Shown piece after piece: positions 34,002 through 42,331 of a DNA stretch of 64,000 nucleotides. The DNA is from Thermoplasmatota archaeon. GTDB taxonomy: Archaea; Thermoplasmatota; Thermoplasmata; UBA10834. Under the pieces are notes generated by a model. It made no database searches. It was not told where the DNA came from and saw only the letters and a list, made by a program, of their open reading frames with translations. The DNA lies in contig JAHIRF010000004.1 in the NCBI GenBank assembly GCA_018818785.1, positions 1-64,000 on the forward strand, given 5' to 3'. Position 1 is the first letter of the stretch, and every line of letters starts with the position of its first letter. Position numbers and translations under genes: made by a program.

Positions 34002-35065
34002 TGACATCGATCGGAGAACTCAGACGGAGGACCCTGGAGACACTCTCCAGGCCGTCCTATTCGATTGCTAAGAAGGACATGGTCCTTCTGAACGACAATG
34101 CCAACCTGTTTGGCGTGAATCCCGCCGTGATGGAGGTGGCAGAAGAATTCGACTTTTCAAGGCTATGGGCATACCCCAGCGAGAACTCGGATGCCCTTCG
34201 GGATCGTATCGCATCCGAATACGGTCTATCTCCTAATGAAGTGATAGTCGGTAACGGGTCCGATGAATTGTTGGATATCGTATCAAAGACCTTCATCAAC
34301 CCTGGGGACAGGTTCTGCTCGCCATCGCCGACCTTCGGGATGTACAGGTTCTATGCACGAGTCAATCTTGCTACAATATGCGAGGTGCCCCTCCGACCTG
34401 ATTTTTCAATGGACGTTGACCGGATTCTCGCTCAGAATGCGAAACTGACAGCGATATGCCAGCCGAACAATCCCACTGCAAACCTCTTCGAAATGGATGC
34501 CATCAGGAAGATATTGGCCGAATCCGAGGGCGTGGTCATGGTGGACGAGGCGTATAGCGATTTCAGCGGGACCAGCATGGTCGAAGATATCATGATGAGT
34601 CCATCAGCGCTCGACATCCGCACATTCTCGAAGGCATATGGTCTGGCCGGGTTGAGGGCGGGTTTCGCGCTCGCGCGGGAGGAGACGATCAACGAGTTGA
34701 GACGGGTTCGGACACCGTTCGGCCTCAATTCATTCACCGAGGCTGTCGCCATCAAGGCCATAGACAATTGTGGTTGGGTGAGATCGATGGCCGAGGAGAT
34801 GAAGTCTCAGAGGGCTTACCTTGACGGTAAGCTCAGAGCGATGGGTTTCGAGACATACCCTTCCGTATGCAATTTCGTCATAGCAAAATGCCCGGTCGAG
34901 GTCACCCCTTTGGTCTCGGCCCTAGGGGATCTAGGGATAGCGATCAGGGACTGCAGTTCGTTCCCGATGATGAAGGATCACATCAGGGTGACCGTAGGGC
35001 CCAGGGCTCTCTTGGATCGATTCCTTGAAGCGCTCGATCAACTGGTTACGGTGAGGATCGAATGA
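34001..35065 (+). CDS. hisC: Histidinol-phosphate aminotransferase
   Basis: This 354-residue PLP enzyme transfers an amino group from glutamate to imidazole acetol phosphate. It has the fold-type I pattern QPNNPTANLF, VVMVDEAYSDFSG with the pyridine Asp, and RTFSKAYGLAGLRAGFALA with the Schiff-base lysine (near residue 213). ATG 34001 is the first start after the hisD stop; an in-frame ATG at 33974 would overlap hisD by 28 nt. It overlaps hisH by 4 nt. Confidence 0.93.
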   Translation: MTSIGELRRRTLETLSRPSYSIAKKDMVLLNDNANLFGVNPAVMEVAEEFDFSRLWAYPSENSDALRDRIASEYGLSPNEVIVGNGSDELLDIVSKTFINPGDRFCSPSPTFGMYRFYARVNLATICEVPLRPDFSMDVDRILAQNAKLTAICQPNNPTANLFEMDAIRKILAESEGVVMVDEAYSDFSGTSMVEDIMMSPSALDIRTFSKAYGLAGLRAGFALAREETINELRRVRTPFGLNSFTEAVAIKAIDNCGWVRSMAEEMKSQRAYLDGKLRAMGFETYPSVCNFVIAKCPVEVTPLVSALGDLGIAIRDCSSFPMMKDHIRVTVGPRALLDRFLEALDQLVTVRIE

Positions 35066-35661
35066 GAGTCAGCATAGTGGATTATGGTGTAGGCAACCTT
35101 CACAGCATCTCCAAAGGGCTGGAGAGAGCAGGTGCGAGAGTAGAGGTTATCCGTGATTTCTCCAAGCTTCCAGAGGCGGAGTGCATAGTGTTCCCGGGAG
35201 TTGGCGCGTTCGGCGCCGCAATGGAGCAACTCCGTCCGGTCAGTGACGAGGTGAGAGGCGCCATATTATCTGGAACCCCTGCGCTGGGTGTGTGTCTGGG
35301 TATGCAGATTCTGTTCGATAGGAGCGATGAGTCTGCTGGCTCCGGTCTCTCCATCCTACGAGGCGACGTTCGGAGGCTGAAGGGCGATAGAATACCGCAC
35401 ATGGGCTGGAACGATGTCCAGCACTCCGACGACCCTCTCTTCGATGGCGTTCCTCAGGGAAGTAAATTTTATTATGCGAACTCCTTTGTCTGCCATCCCA
35501 TGGGGAAAATCGGAATATCAGAGACGCACTACGGTGAGACGTTCGTATCCGCGGTCAGGAATGGGCCACTGTGCGGGGTGCAGTTCCACCCTGAGAAGAG
35601 CGGATCGATAGGCCTGAAATTGCTTTCGAATTTCGTCAGGATTGCGGAGGAATCAGCATGA
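35062..35661 (+). CDS. hisH: Imidazole glycerol phosphate synthase, glutaminase subunit
   Basis: This 199-residue class I amidotransferase supplies ammonia to HisF. The nucleophile lies in GVCLGMQILFD (Cys near 79), and the catalytic His-Glu pair is in QFHPEKSG (near 178-185). The N-terminal YGVGNLHSI forms part of the HisF contact. It overlaps hisC and hisA by 4 nt each. HisH and HisF are separate genes here with hisA and hisB between them. Confidence 0.94.
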   Translation: MRVSIVDYGVGNLHSISKGLERAGARVEVIRDFSKLPEAECIVFPGVGAFGAAMEQLRPVSDEVRGAILSGTPALGVCLGMQILFDRSDESAGSGLSILRGDVRRLKGDRIPHMGWNDVQHSDDPLFDGVPQGSKFYYANSFVCHPMGKIGISETHYGETFVSAVRNGPLCGVQFHPEKSGSIGLKLLSNFVRIAEESA

Positions 35662-36368
35662 TCATAGTGCCTGCGGTCGACATCAAGGGTGGCAAATGCG
35701 TGCAACTGGTGGGTGGAAAGCCAGGTACGGAGAGAGTGAGCATAGAAGACGTCGTCGGCGTCGCGAGGAAGTGGCAAGAGCAGGGAGCCGAGATGCTCCA
35801 TGTCATCGACCTGGACTCCGCACTCGGAACAGGCAACAATGAGAGCCTGATCGAGACGATAGTCGCGGATCTAGCCATCCCTGTCCAAGTCGGTGGAGGC
35901 ATAAGGACTGATGAAAAGGTGTATCGGCTATTCGAAATCGGGTGCGAGCGCGTGATCATCGGAACAAGAGCTGTCGAAGACCGACAGTTCGTGGAACGCC
36001 TAGCGAGCAAATATACCGACGGAATCGTGGTGGCTCTGGACTCTTCCTCAAAGGAGATCCTTATCAGAGGTTGGCAGGAGGGTTCAGGAAAGGTCATGCG
36101 CGATGTTGCGAAGGACCTCGAGGATCTACCATTCTGGGGATTCCTCTATACCAACGTGGATGTCGAGGGGAAGCTCCAGGGCATAGATCCGCTCCCGATC
36201 AAGAGTCTGATAGAGGCTACGAAGAAGCATGTCATCGTATCGGGGGGTATAACGACCAGAAGCGATCTGGATACCCTCAGGAACATGGGTGTCGATTCCG
36301 TGGTCCTGGGTATGTCTATATACACTGGCACGATCGATTTCAAGAAAGTCGTGAGGGAGTTCAGGTGA
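35658..36368 (+). CDS. hisA: ProFAR isomerase
   Basis: This 236-residue TIM barrel opens the ribose ring of ProFAR to PRFAR. It has VPAVDIKGGKCVQL with the general-base Asp, MLHVIDLDSALG, QVGGGIRT in the first phosphate site and VSGGITTRSDLD in the second. The half-barrel repeat is clear. It overlaps hisH and hisB by 4 nt each. Confidence 0.93.
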   Translation: MIIVPAVDIKGGKCVQLVGGKPGTERVSIEDVVGVARKWQEQGAEMLHVIDLDSALGTGNNESLIETIVADLAIPVQVGGGIRTDEKVYRLFEIGCERVIIGTRAVEDRQFVERLASKYTDGIVVALDSSSKEILIRGWQEGSGKVMRDVAKDLEDLPFWGFLYTNVDVEGKLQGIDPLPIKSLIEATKKHVIVSGGITTRSDLDTLRNMGVDSVVLGMSIYTGTIDFKKVVREFR

Positions 36369-36928
36369 AGACGGAGGAAACGCAGAGGACTGCTGAGATG
36401 TCCCGAAAGACCAGGGAGACAACAATCCTCGTGAAGCTCAGCATAGATGGTTCGGGGGAGTGTAAGTGCATCATTCCAGACGAATTCCTGCGGCACATGG
36501 TGGAGACCTTGACCAAGTATTCCGGGGTCGACATGGACATGACCGCTGAGGGCGATATGGAGCACCACCTCGTGGAGGATGTGGCAATCACCCTTGGAAA
36601 AGCATATAGGAAGGCCATTGGCGAAGGTGCGGTGAAGCGCATAGCCAGCTCGACGGTTCCCATGGATGAGGCGCTGGTTCAAGTCTCGGTCGATCTGATC
36701 GACAGGCCATATGTGCACTTGGAAATGCCCGATATCATGTACGAACACTTCATTCGCTCTTTCGCGATGGAACTAAGGGCGACGATCCACTCTGTCGTCA
36801 TCAGGGGGAAGGACGAGCATCACATAATCGAGGCGACATTCAAGGCGTTGGGGATTGCGCTGAGGACAGCGATGACCCCAGCATCTTCAGCTCTGTCAAC
36901 CAAGTCCTCCGTCGTTTGGGGGGAATGA
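36365..36928 (+). CDS. hisB: Imidazoleglycerol-phosphate dehydratase
   Basis: This 187-residue manganese enzyme dehydrates imidazole glycerol phosphate. It has one of the paired metal motifs as EHHLVEDVAITLGKA (near 65), and a second as DEHHIIEATFKALG (near 148), the two half-repeats of HisB. GTG 36365 is chosen because the family start RTAEMSRKTRET lies upstream of the first ATG (36398). It overlaps the hisA stop as GTGA. It is monofunctional, with no phosphatase domain. Confidence 0.92.
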   Translation: MKTEETQRTAEMSRKTRETTILVKLSIDGSGECKCIIPDEFLRHMVETLTKYSGVDMDMTAEGDMEHHLVEDVAITLGKAYRKAIGEGAVKRIASSTVPMDEALVQVSVDLIDRPYVHLEMPDIMYEHFIRSFAMELRATIHSVVIRGKDEHHIIEATFKALGIALRTAMTPASSALSTKSSVVWGE

Positions 36929-36937
36929 ACCACGACA

Positions 36938-37696
36938 TTGACCAAGAGGATAATCCCCTGTCTGGATGTCCGAAACGGATATGTTGTCAAAGGTGTCTGT
37001 TTCAAGAACCTCAAGGAGGTCGGCGACCCTCCCACACTCGCAGTCGAATATCAACTCCAGGGAGCCGATGAGATCGTGTTCCTAGATGTCAACGCCTCGG
37101 TATCCGGGACGAAGACACTCCATGATGCAGTGAGGAAGACTGCGGAGCAGCTGTTCGTCCCTCTGACCGTTGGAGGTGGGATACGGTCGTTCAGCGATGT
37201 CAGGAAGACTCTTGAAGTAGGCGCTGACAAGACATCAATCAACTCTGCGGCGGTCATCGATCCTACGCTGATCAACAAATGCGCCAAGTCTTTTGGAAGC
37301 CAATGCATCGTACTGGCATTGGATGCCAAGAGGGTGGACGACTCTTGGGAGGTCTACACGCATTCGGGGACGAACGCCACCGGCCTTGACGCCATAGCGT
37401 GGGCGAAGGAGGCTTGCGAGCGCGGTGCCGGCGAGATTTTGCTGACGAGCATGGATGCGGACGGCACAAAGAAAGGTTACGATATCGAACTCACCCGAGC
37501 AGTTGTGAGGGCGGTCAATGTGCCCGTCATCGCATCCGGTGGTTGTGGCACGATCGAACACGTTGTCGAAGTACTGACCTCCGGAGAGGCAGATGCGGCC
37601 CTGGCAGCTTCCATATTCCACTTTGGTCAACACACTGTCGCGGAGGTAAAACACGCCTTGGAGTCGGAAGGCGTGCCAGTGAGGTGGGGCTCTTGA
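36938..37696 (+). CDS. hisF: Imidazole glycerol phosphate synthase, cyclase subunit
   Basis: This 252-residue TIM barrel combines PRFAR with ammonia delivered by HisH. It has [16 protein letters not shown] at the start with catalytic Asp11, [28 protein letters not shown] with catalytic Asp130, and IASGGCGT. The start is TTG 36938, 9 nt after the hisB stop, with GGGGG as Shine-Dalgarno site. It overlaps hisIE by 4 nt. Confidence 0.94.
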   Translation: MTKRIIPCLDVRNGYVVKGVCFKNLKEVGDPPTLAVEYQLQGADEIVFLDVNASVSGTKTLHDAVRKTAEQLFVPLTVGGGIRSFSDVRKTLEVGADKTSINSAAVIDPTLINKCAKSFGSQCIVLALDAKRVDDSWEVYTHSGTNATGLDAIAWAKEACERGAGEILLTSMDADGTKKGYDIELTRAVVRAVNVPVIASGGCGTIEHVVEVLTSGEADAALAASIFHFGQHTVAEVKHALESEGVPVRWGS

Positions 37697-38277
37697 GCGA
37701 GGATAAGAATGGAGAACTGATTCCGGTCGTTGTCCAGGATATACGCAATAACAATGTCCTGATGTTGGCATACATGAACGACGAGGCGATGGAGCTCACT
37801 CGAAAGACTGGATTCATGCATTATTGGAGCAGATCCAGAAACGCGATCTGGAAGAAGGGAGAGACCTCCGGCAACGTCCAGAAAGTAATCGAACTGCTGA
37901 TGGATTGCGACAACGACGCCATGCTGGCCCGGGTGGAGCAGACGGGAGTCGCATGCCATACTGGGACATATTCCTGCTTCTGCAAGGAACCGTTGCCGCA
38001 GAACGATATCTTCTCCCAACTCTGGCAGGTGTTCGAGGAGCGAAAGACGACCGGCTGTGAGTCATCATACACATGCAAGTTGCTTAAGAACAGGAATCTA
38101 CTGCTGAAGAAGATCGGCGAGGAGAGTTCAGAGGTCATCATCGCAGCCAAGGACAAGCAGAAAGGAGAAGTCGTATACGAGGCCGCTGATCTCATCTATC
38201 ATCTGATGGTTCTACTCTATGACGAAGGTATCACTCTGGACGATATCAAGAAGGAACTCGGGGAGAGGAGAAAATGA
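37693..38277 (+). CDS. hisI: Fused phosphoribosyl-AMP cyclohydrolase and phosphoribosyl-ATP pyrophosphatase (HisIE)
   Basis: This 194-residue bifunctional protein does steps 2 and 3 of the pathway. Residues 1-100 are HisI, with [20 protein letters not shown] and the zinc/magnesium set [11 protein letters not shown] and HTG. Residues 105-194 are HisE, with [15 protein letters not shown] and [13 protein letters not shown]. The TTG start at 37693 overlaps the hisF stop (TTGA) and follows GAGGTGGGG. I-E fusion is common in bacteria and present in some archaea. Confidence 0.92.
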   Translation: MSEDKNGELIPVVVQDIRNNNVLMLAYMNDEAMELTRKTGFMHYWSRSRNAIWKKGETSGNVQKVIELLMDCDNDAMLARVEQTGVACHTGTYSCFCKEPLPQNDIFSQLWQVFEERKTTGCESSYTCKLLKNRNLLLKKIGEESSEVIIAAKDKQKGEVVYEAADLIYHLMVLLYDEGITLDDIKKELGERRK

Positions 38278-38945
38278 ATAGTGGGAAACGCTGTGATTTT
38301 CACACGCACACGATGTTGAGCGACGGCGAACTCCTTCCTATGGAGTTGATACGCCGGGCCGCGGCAGCGGAACACAGGGCCATCGCATTGACCGATCATG
38401 CATCCTTCTCAAACATCGAGAGCACAATCGAGAGCGTTACAAAGGATTGCGAGAAGGCCGATGCCTGGGGCATCCAAGCTATACCTGGTGTCGAACTCAC
38501 GCATGTGCCTGTCAGGTACCTCGATGATGCTATAAGTCGTTCGCGCAAAGCAGGCGCGGAGATCATCGTCGTTCACGGGGAGACGCCCGTCGAGCCAGTG
38601 GAACCGGGGACGAACCATGTGGCCGCACTCAACCCCGAGGTGGACATACTCGCCCATCCTGGAATGATCTCGCTAGACGATATAGAGCTGGCCGCCAAGA
38701 ACGGAATATTCGTAGAAGTGACATGCAGGCGGGGGCACTCTCTCACCAATGGTCATGTGGTCGCTTTGGCGAGAACGGCCAAAGCCAAGCTCTTGGTCAA
38801 TACCGATACCCACTCTCCAAGCGATCTCAGCTCGATGGAATTCGCCATGAAGGTTGCGCTCGGGGCAGGATTGGGGCCAGATGAGGCGACCCGCGCCCTC
38901 GTCACCAACCCTGAAGATTTGCTGCGAAAGCTGGGTCGGCTTTGA
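38274..38945 (+). CDS. PHP-family phosphatase, probable histidinol-phosphatase
   Basis: This 223-residue PHP domain protein has the first metal motif [11 protein letters not shown] (near residues 8-18), then ALTDHA, GVELTH (near 72), VVHGE, ILAHPG and NTDTHSP (near 180), the full set of trinuclear metal ligands. As last gene of the his operon, overlapping hisIE by 4 nt, it is the best candidate for the missing step, histidinol phosphate to histidinol. Related PHP proteins in Thermoplasmata-like genomes are annotated only generally, so the substrate is inference from position. Confidence 0.82.
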   Translation: MNSGKRCDFHTHTMLSDGELLPMELIRRAAAAEHRAIALTDHASFSNIESTIESVTKDCEKADAWGIQAIPGVELTHVPVRYLDDAISRSRKAGAEIIVVHGETPVEPVEPGTNHVAALNPEVDILAHPGMISLDDIELAAKNGIFVEVTCRRGHSLTNGHVVALARTAKAKLLVNTDTHSPSDLSSMEFAMKVALGAGLGPDEATRALVTNPEDLLRKLGRL

Positions 38946-38990
38946 CCGCTGCCCGAATCGTATTAACTTGAGCGGTCGTTCTTAATAAAA

Positions 38991-39001
38991 CCCATATAGA
39001 C
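38991..39001 (+). promoter_or_regulatory. TATA box of nikR
   Basis: CCATATAGAC is centred about 33 nt ahead of ATG 39029. A further AT box (TTAATAAAA, 38982-38990) sits next to it. Confidence 0.45.
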
Positions 39002-39028
39002 AGTCGTCGCTCCCGTGTCGGTAATCGA

Positions 39029-39424
39029 ATGACAATAATCAGCATGTCTGTGGATGATGGCCTCATCGAGAGATTCGACCAGATATCTGGAGTCAAAGGG
39101 TTCAGGTCACGTTCGGACGCCATGCGAGAGGCGATGCGCTCGTTCGTGGATGAAGCTGAGTGGGACAATCAAACGGGGGAGAACCAGATAGTCATTACCC
39201 TCGTCTATGACGAGATGGGTCCGAGGGGTGAGCTATCAGTACTTCAGCATAGGTTCGAAGAGATACAGATGATGCTTCACTTGCATCTCGAGAAGGGCCA
39301 ATGCATGGAGGTCTTCATAGCTCGCGGACAGAATGCGGCCCTGAGAGAGATCCTTCGTAGGATTCGCAGCATCAAAGGTGTCAGATCGATACGGTTCATC
39401 TCGACATCGAGTGGGACCAAGTGA
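39029..39424 (+). CDS. nikR: NikR-like nickel-responsive ribbon-helix-helix regulator
   Basis: This 131-residue protein has an N-terminal ribbon-helix-helix (ISMSVDDGLIERFDQI, then FRSRSDAMREAMRSFV) that contacts DNA as a dimer, and a C-terminal ACT-like domain. The four nickel ligands of E. coli NikR are matched: H in LQHRF, the HxH in MLHLHLEKG, and C in GQCMEVF. It should repress nickel uptake genes when Ni is ample. A nickel enzyme, the [NiFe] hydrogenase, is encoded from 54 kb on. No nickel transporter lies in the window. Confidence 0.92.
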   Translation: MTIISMSVDDGLIERFDQISGVKGFRSRSDAMREAMRSFVDEAEWDNQTGENQIVITLVYDEMGPRGELSVLQHRFEEIQMMLHLHLEKGQCMEVFIARGQNAALREILRRIRSIKGVRSIRFISTSSGTK

Positions 39425-39504
39425 TGCCACCGGTCTCATTAACGAACCCAGCTCACGCTAGCGCTACGCAACATGTCTGTCTGGCATATCAACGCGATAT
39501 TGCC

Positions 39505-40710
39505 TTAGGCGGCCACCCAGCCACAGGTCATCTCGTTGTACAGGATGAGGAAATCTCCCCAACCACTGTCCTGTGCGAACGCGAGCGTACTGTAGAGTTC
39601 GTATTGAGTTCTCCATGCATCATTGTGTGAACCCCACCAAACGGATATCCCGCCTGCCGCTGCAGACCGGTCTGGATTGTAGACATCTATGACCGCGAGC
39701 TCCATCGCGTCCACCATCGTTTGCACGGCAACCATCATGGTGGCATCTGCAGATAGTACGGGATCCGCCATTAGGTGTCTTCCGAGGTCAATCAGATCGA
39801 CCTGATAATGCGATCCACACGATACATAGTAACTGTCTCTGACAGCGGCTCTGTAATTGCTCGCATAATCCGGCAATCCTTCGGTCATAGCGTCGGTCCA
39901 TGCGGACATCGCGATGATTGATTTTGATACGACCTTCAAGTCCACGATGCCGAGTGTGCAGTACCATGCCCAGCTGATCGGCTCATATGATTCTCTCCAG
40001 CCTGCCAACATATCCGTTGCCACCTGCTGCGGCGTCCTGATGGGATCCAAAGCGACCGGTGTGAACATCAGATCATATGGAAAACCATCTCCAGCGACCA
40101 GGTCCTCCGATGCGACCAAGAGTTCCACGAGACCAGTCCTCGCAGCCTGATATGCCAGCTCCATGCTGGAGCAAGCACAGGCGTCGAAGGCAAGGATGTC
40201 GATATATACACCCGCTCCAACGATTGCATCCTCCATCTCTTCAAGGGATATCTTGTCACCGCCAGATGTCTGATCAGTGCAGAACCCTTTCCATGCGCTA
40301 CCATGATCCCATGGTATCACCACAAGGTGGTCGGATTGATAGTGTTCATTTACCTCGGATAGGAACCAGCCAAAGGTTTCACCGTCACCGAAATTCATCT
40401 CTGGGTAGGTTTCGACCACTTTCCACGAATTGCCCGATATCTCTATCCTCTCGGTCCCTTCGGTGCTCAATCTGTCGACCATCGCGACTATCCTCAGCCC
40501 ATCGCTCGCTGGAATTTGGAGCAGATACTCGAGGCTGGGGCTGTCCCAATACATCTCGAGGTTGTTATCCGCATCGACGTAAATCGCAAGGGTCCATGTC
40601 CCTTCAGACAATACTGGTTTTTCCTGCTGTTTCGCGACTGTGATTCCAGGGACCATCAGGGTGCCTGCAAGCACAATGCTAATCAGAATACTGAAGCTGC
40701 GCATTCTCAT
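39505..40710 (-). CDS. Exported clostripain-like cysteine peptidase (C11), copy 1
   Basis: This 401-residue protein has a signal peptide (RSFSILISIVLAGTLMVPGI, cleaved near AKQ) and a C11/clostripain catalytic core. The catalytic His lies in IPWDHGSAWKG (near 135) and Cys in ILAFDACACSSMEL (near 176), the caspase-like His-Cys dyad of this Arg-type peptidase family. It is expected outside the cell or on its surface, cutting proteins. GGGGGAAGAG precedes ATG 40710. It is downstream of, and about 35-40 per cent similar by eye to, copy 2; the two look like an old tandem duplication. Confidence 0.85.
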   Translation of the reverse strand: MRMRSFSILISIVLAGTLMVPGITVAKQQEKPVLSEGTWTLAIYVDADNNLEMYWDSPSLEYLLQIPASDGLRIVAMVDRLSTEGTERIEISGNSWKVVETYPEMNFGDGETFGWFLSEVNEHYQSDHLVVIPWDHGSAWKGFCTDQTSGGDKISLEEMEDAIVGAGVYIDILAFDACACSSMELAYQAARTGLVELLVASEDLVAGDGFPYDLMFTPVALDPIRTPQQVATDMLAGWRESYEPISWAWYCTLGIVDLKVVSKSIIAMSAWTDAMTEGLPDYASNYRAAVRDSYYVSCGSHYQVDLIDLGRHLMADPVLSADATMMVAVQTMVDAMELAVIDVYNPDRSAAAGGISVWWGSHNDAWRTQYELYSTLAFAQDSGWGDFLILYNEMTCGWVAA

Positions 40711-40862
40711 CTCTTCCCCCCTATTGAAGCCTCTGAATCCCCCAATCAGGCTTCAGCCAGGAATGTGGGTGGCAGTACAAAATAGCTTCTCAGAATATGG
40801 CTCAAATCTTTTTTGACTGGGTAGATGAGTGATTGCGCTGTCTTGAGTAGAAAAGATGAAAT

Positions 40863-40878
40863 GGGGGATTGATCCCCC
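40863..40878 (-). terminator. Hairpin terminator after clostripain copy 2
   Basis: GGGGGAT-TG-ATCCCCC is a perfect 7-bp inverted repeat 20 nt after the stop of the minus-strand gene. On that strand it is followed by an AT-rich tract with TTTT. This is consistent with transcript termination between the two peptidase genes, or with an mRNA 3' stabiliser. Confidence 0.45.
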
Positions 40879-40898
40879 GGTTTGTTTCCGCTCGCCGA

Positions 40899-42062
40899 TC
40901 AGGCGTTGTAACTGGACAGGAACGCCCACCAGCCCATGTCGATTGCATACGCGACGTCTGTGTACGCAGTCGAATACATGGTCCAATCGCTTCTCACACC
41001 CCACCAGAGCGTCAGACCTCTGGAATCCTCCGCCCCCTGTCCGCTCTGGACATCCAGAACCGCACTGTCTATCAGAGCGACCACATTTGCCGAAGCGGTC
41101 TTCAGGGCGGCATCCTTGATGCCGGAATCGGCTATCAGGGTCTCTGCAAGGTCTGCAAGATCGACATGGTATAATGTCGCCCATGCGACGTATGAGTCCC
41201 TCACATCGTTCTTGTAGTTCTTCTTGTAGAGTGCGAGGTCCTGGTGCATAAGGCTCGACCATGTCTGTAGCGTCGCGGCTCCTGCACCGATCGTCGCCAC
41301 ATCTATCGCAGCGAGATTCACTGTCGTTGCCCAACTGAGTGGATCATAATACGCTGCCCATCCTTCGACCATGTCCACTGCGACTTGTTGCGGCGTCCTC
41401 GATTCATCCAACGCGAGCGGCGTCAGCATGAGATCGTACGGGAATCCGTTCATCGGAATCGTCTCCTCAGACCCGACGAGTATTCCGACCAGGCCGGTCA
41501 ACGATGCCTGATAGACCACCTCCACGCTCGCCATGTTGCAGCAATCGAACGCGAGGATGTCTATGTAGACGCCAGCGTTCTCTATGGCTGCCTGCATCTC
41601 GGGCATGGTTATCCTATCGACGGACGTCTGGTCGTTGCTGAAGTACCTCCATGCGTATCCATGATCCCAAGCGTTGACGGCGAGTTTATCAGAGGGATAC
41701 ATCGTGTTGACATCTGATATGAACCAGGAAAATGTCGCTCCGTCCCCATAGTTCATCTCCGGATATGTCGCAACGACATTCCATGTTCCTCCCGAGATCT
41801 CTATGACTTCTGTGCCTACTGTGCTCATCCTGTCCATGTATGCCACGATCTTGACATTCGGATTCGCGGGGATGTTCAACAGCGCGGGCAGGCTGTAATC
41901 TTCCCAGTATCTCTCAAGATCGTTGTCCCCGTTCACGAAAAGGGCATATGTCCAAGATGCCGTCTCCCCTCCTCGAACCTGCTTGGCCAGGATGATTCCT
42001 GGCGCGAGCATAATGGCCGCGAGGAAGACTGCGGTGGCTAGTCTGATATTCCTCCTGTTCAA
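40899..42062 (-). CDS. Exported clostripain-like cysteine peptidase (C11), copy 2
   Basis: About 387 residues with a signal peptide (residues 1-25, IRLATAVFLAAIMLAPGIIL then AKQ). The catalytic His is in NAWDHGYAWRY and Cys in ILAFDCCNMASVEV, equivalent to copy 1. TTG 42062 is preferred over TTG 42089 because GAGGGGG lies 8 nt ahead and the shorter form starts directly with a signal peptide. It is divergent from the exported M28 peptidase at 42332, with a 269-nt shared promoter region containing AT boxes facing both ways. Confidence 0.84.
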   Translation of the reverse strand: MNRRNIRLATAVFLAAIMLAPGIILAKQVRGGETASWTYALFVNGDNDLERYWEDYSLPALLNIPANPNVKIVAYMDRMSTVGTEVIEISGGTWNVVATYPEMNYGDGATFSWFISDVNTMYPSDKLAVNAWDHGYAWRYFSNDQTSVDRITMPEMQAAIENAGVYIDILAFDCCNMASVEVVYQASLTGLVGILVGSEETIPMNGFPYDLMLTPLALDESRTPQQVAVDMVEGWAAYYDPLSWATTVNLAAIDVATIGAGAATLQTWSSLMHQDLALYKKNYKNDVRDSYVAWATLYHVDLADLAETLIADSGIKDAALKTASANVVALIDSAVLDVQSGQGAEDSRGLTLWWGVRSDWTMYSTAYTDVAYAIDMGWWAFLSSYNA

Positions 42063-42331
42063 GATTTGTTCCCCCTCGTGAGAACTCAATCTCCCAATTG
42101 CATAACCGAGTCCCCACCGGTCAGGTGTATGACTTCATGCTTATTAAAATGCTATTTCGCCAACCTTATCTGGTTATATATTGCCTTTTCGCATCAAAAA
42201 TGTACATTGGTTGCTAAAATCAATATTTCATGCTTTGATTCATGATTGTTCCAGAATGGATTTTTAATCAACAGTGCTATACGGATGAGATTCCGCCGCT
42301 GTATGCAGGGGGAGTTTGGGGGGATAATCAG

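Noticed and set aside
38970-39012. GAGCG...CGCTC as a NikR operator
   Set aside because: The arms are only 5 bp and 33 nt apart, which does not match a NikR site convincingly.
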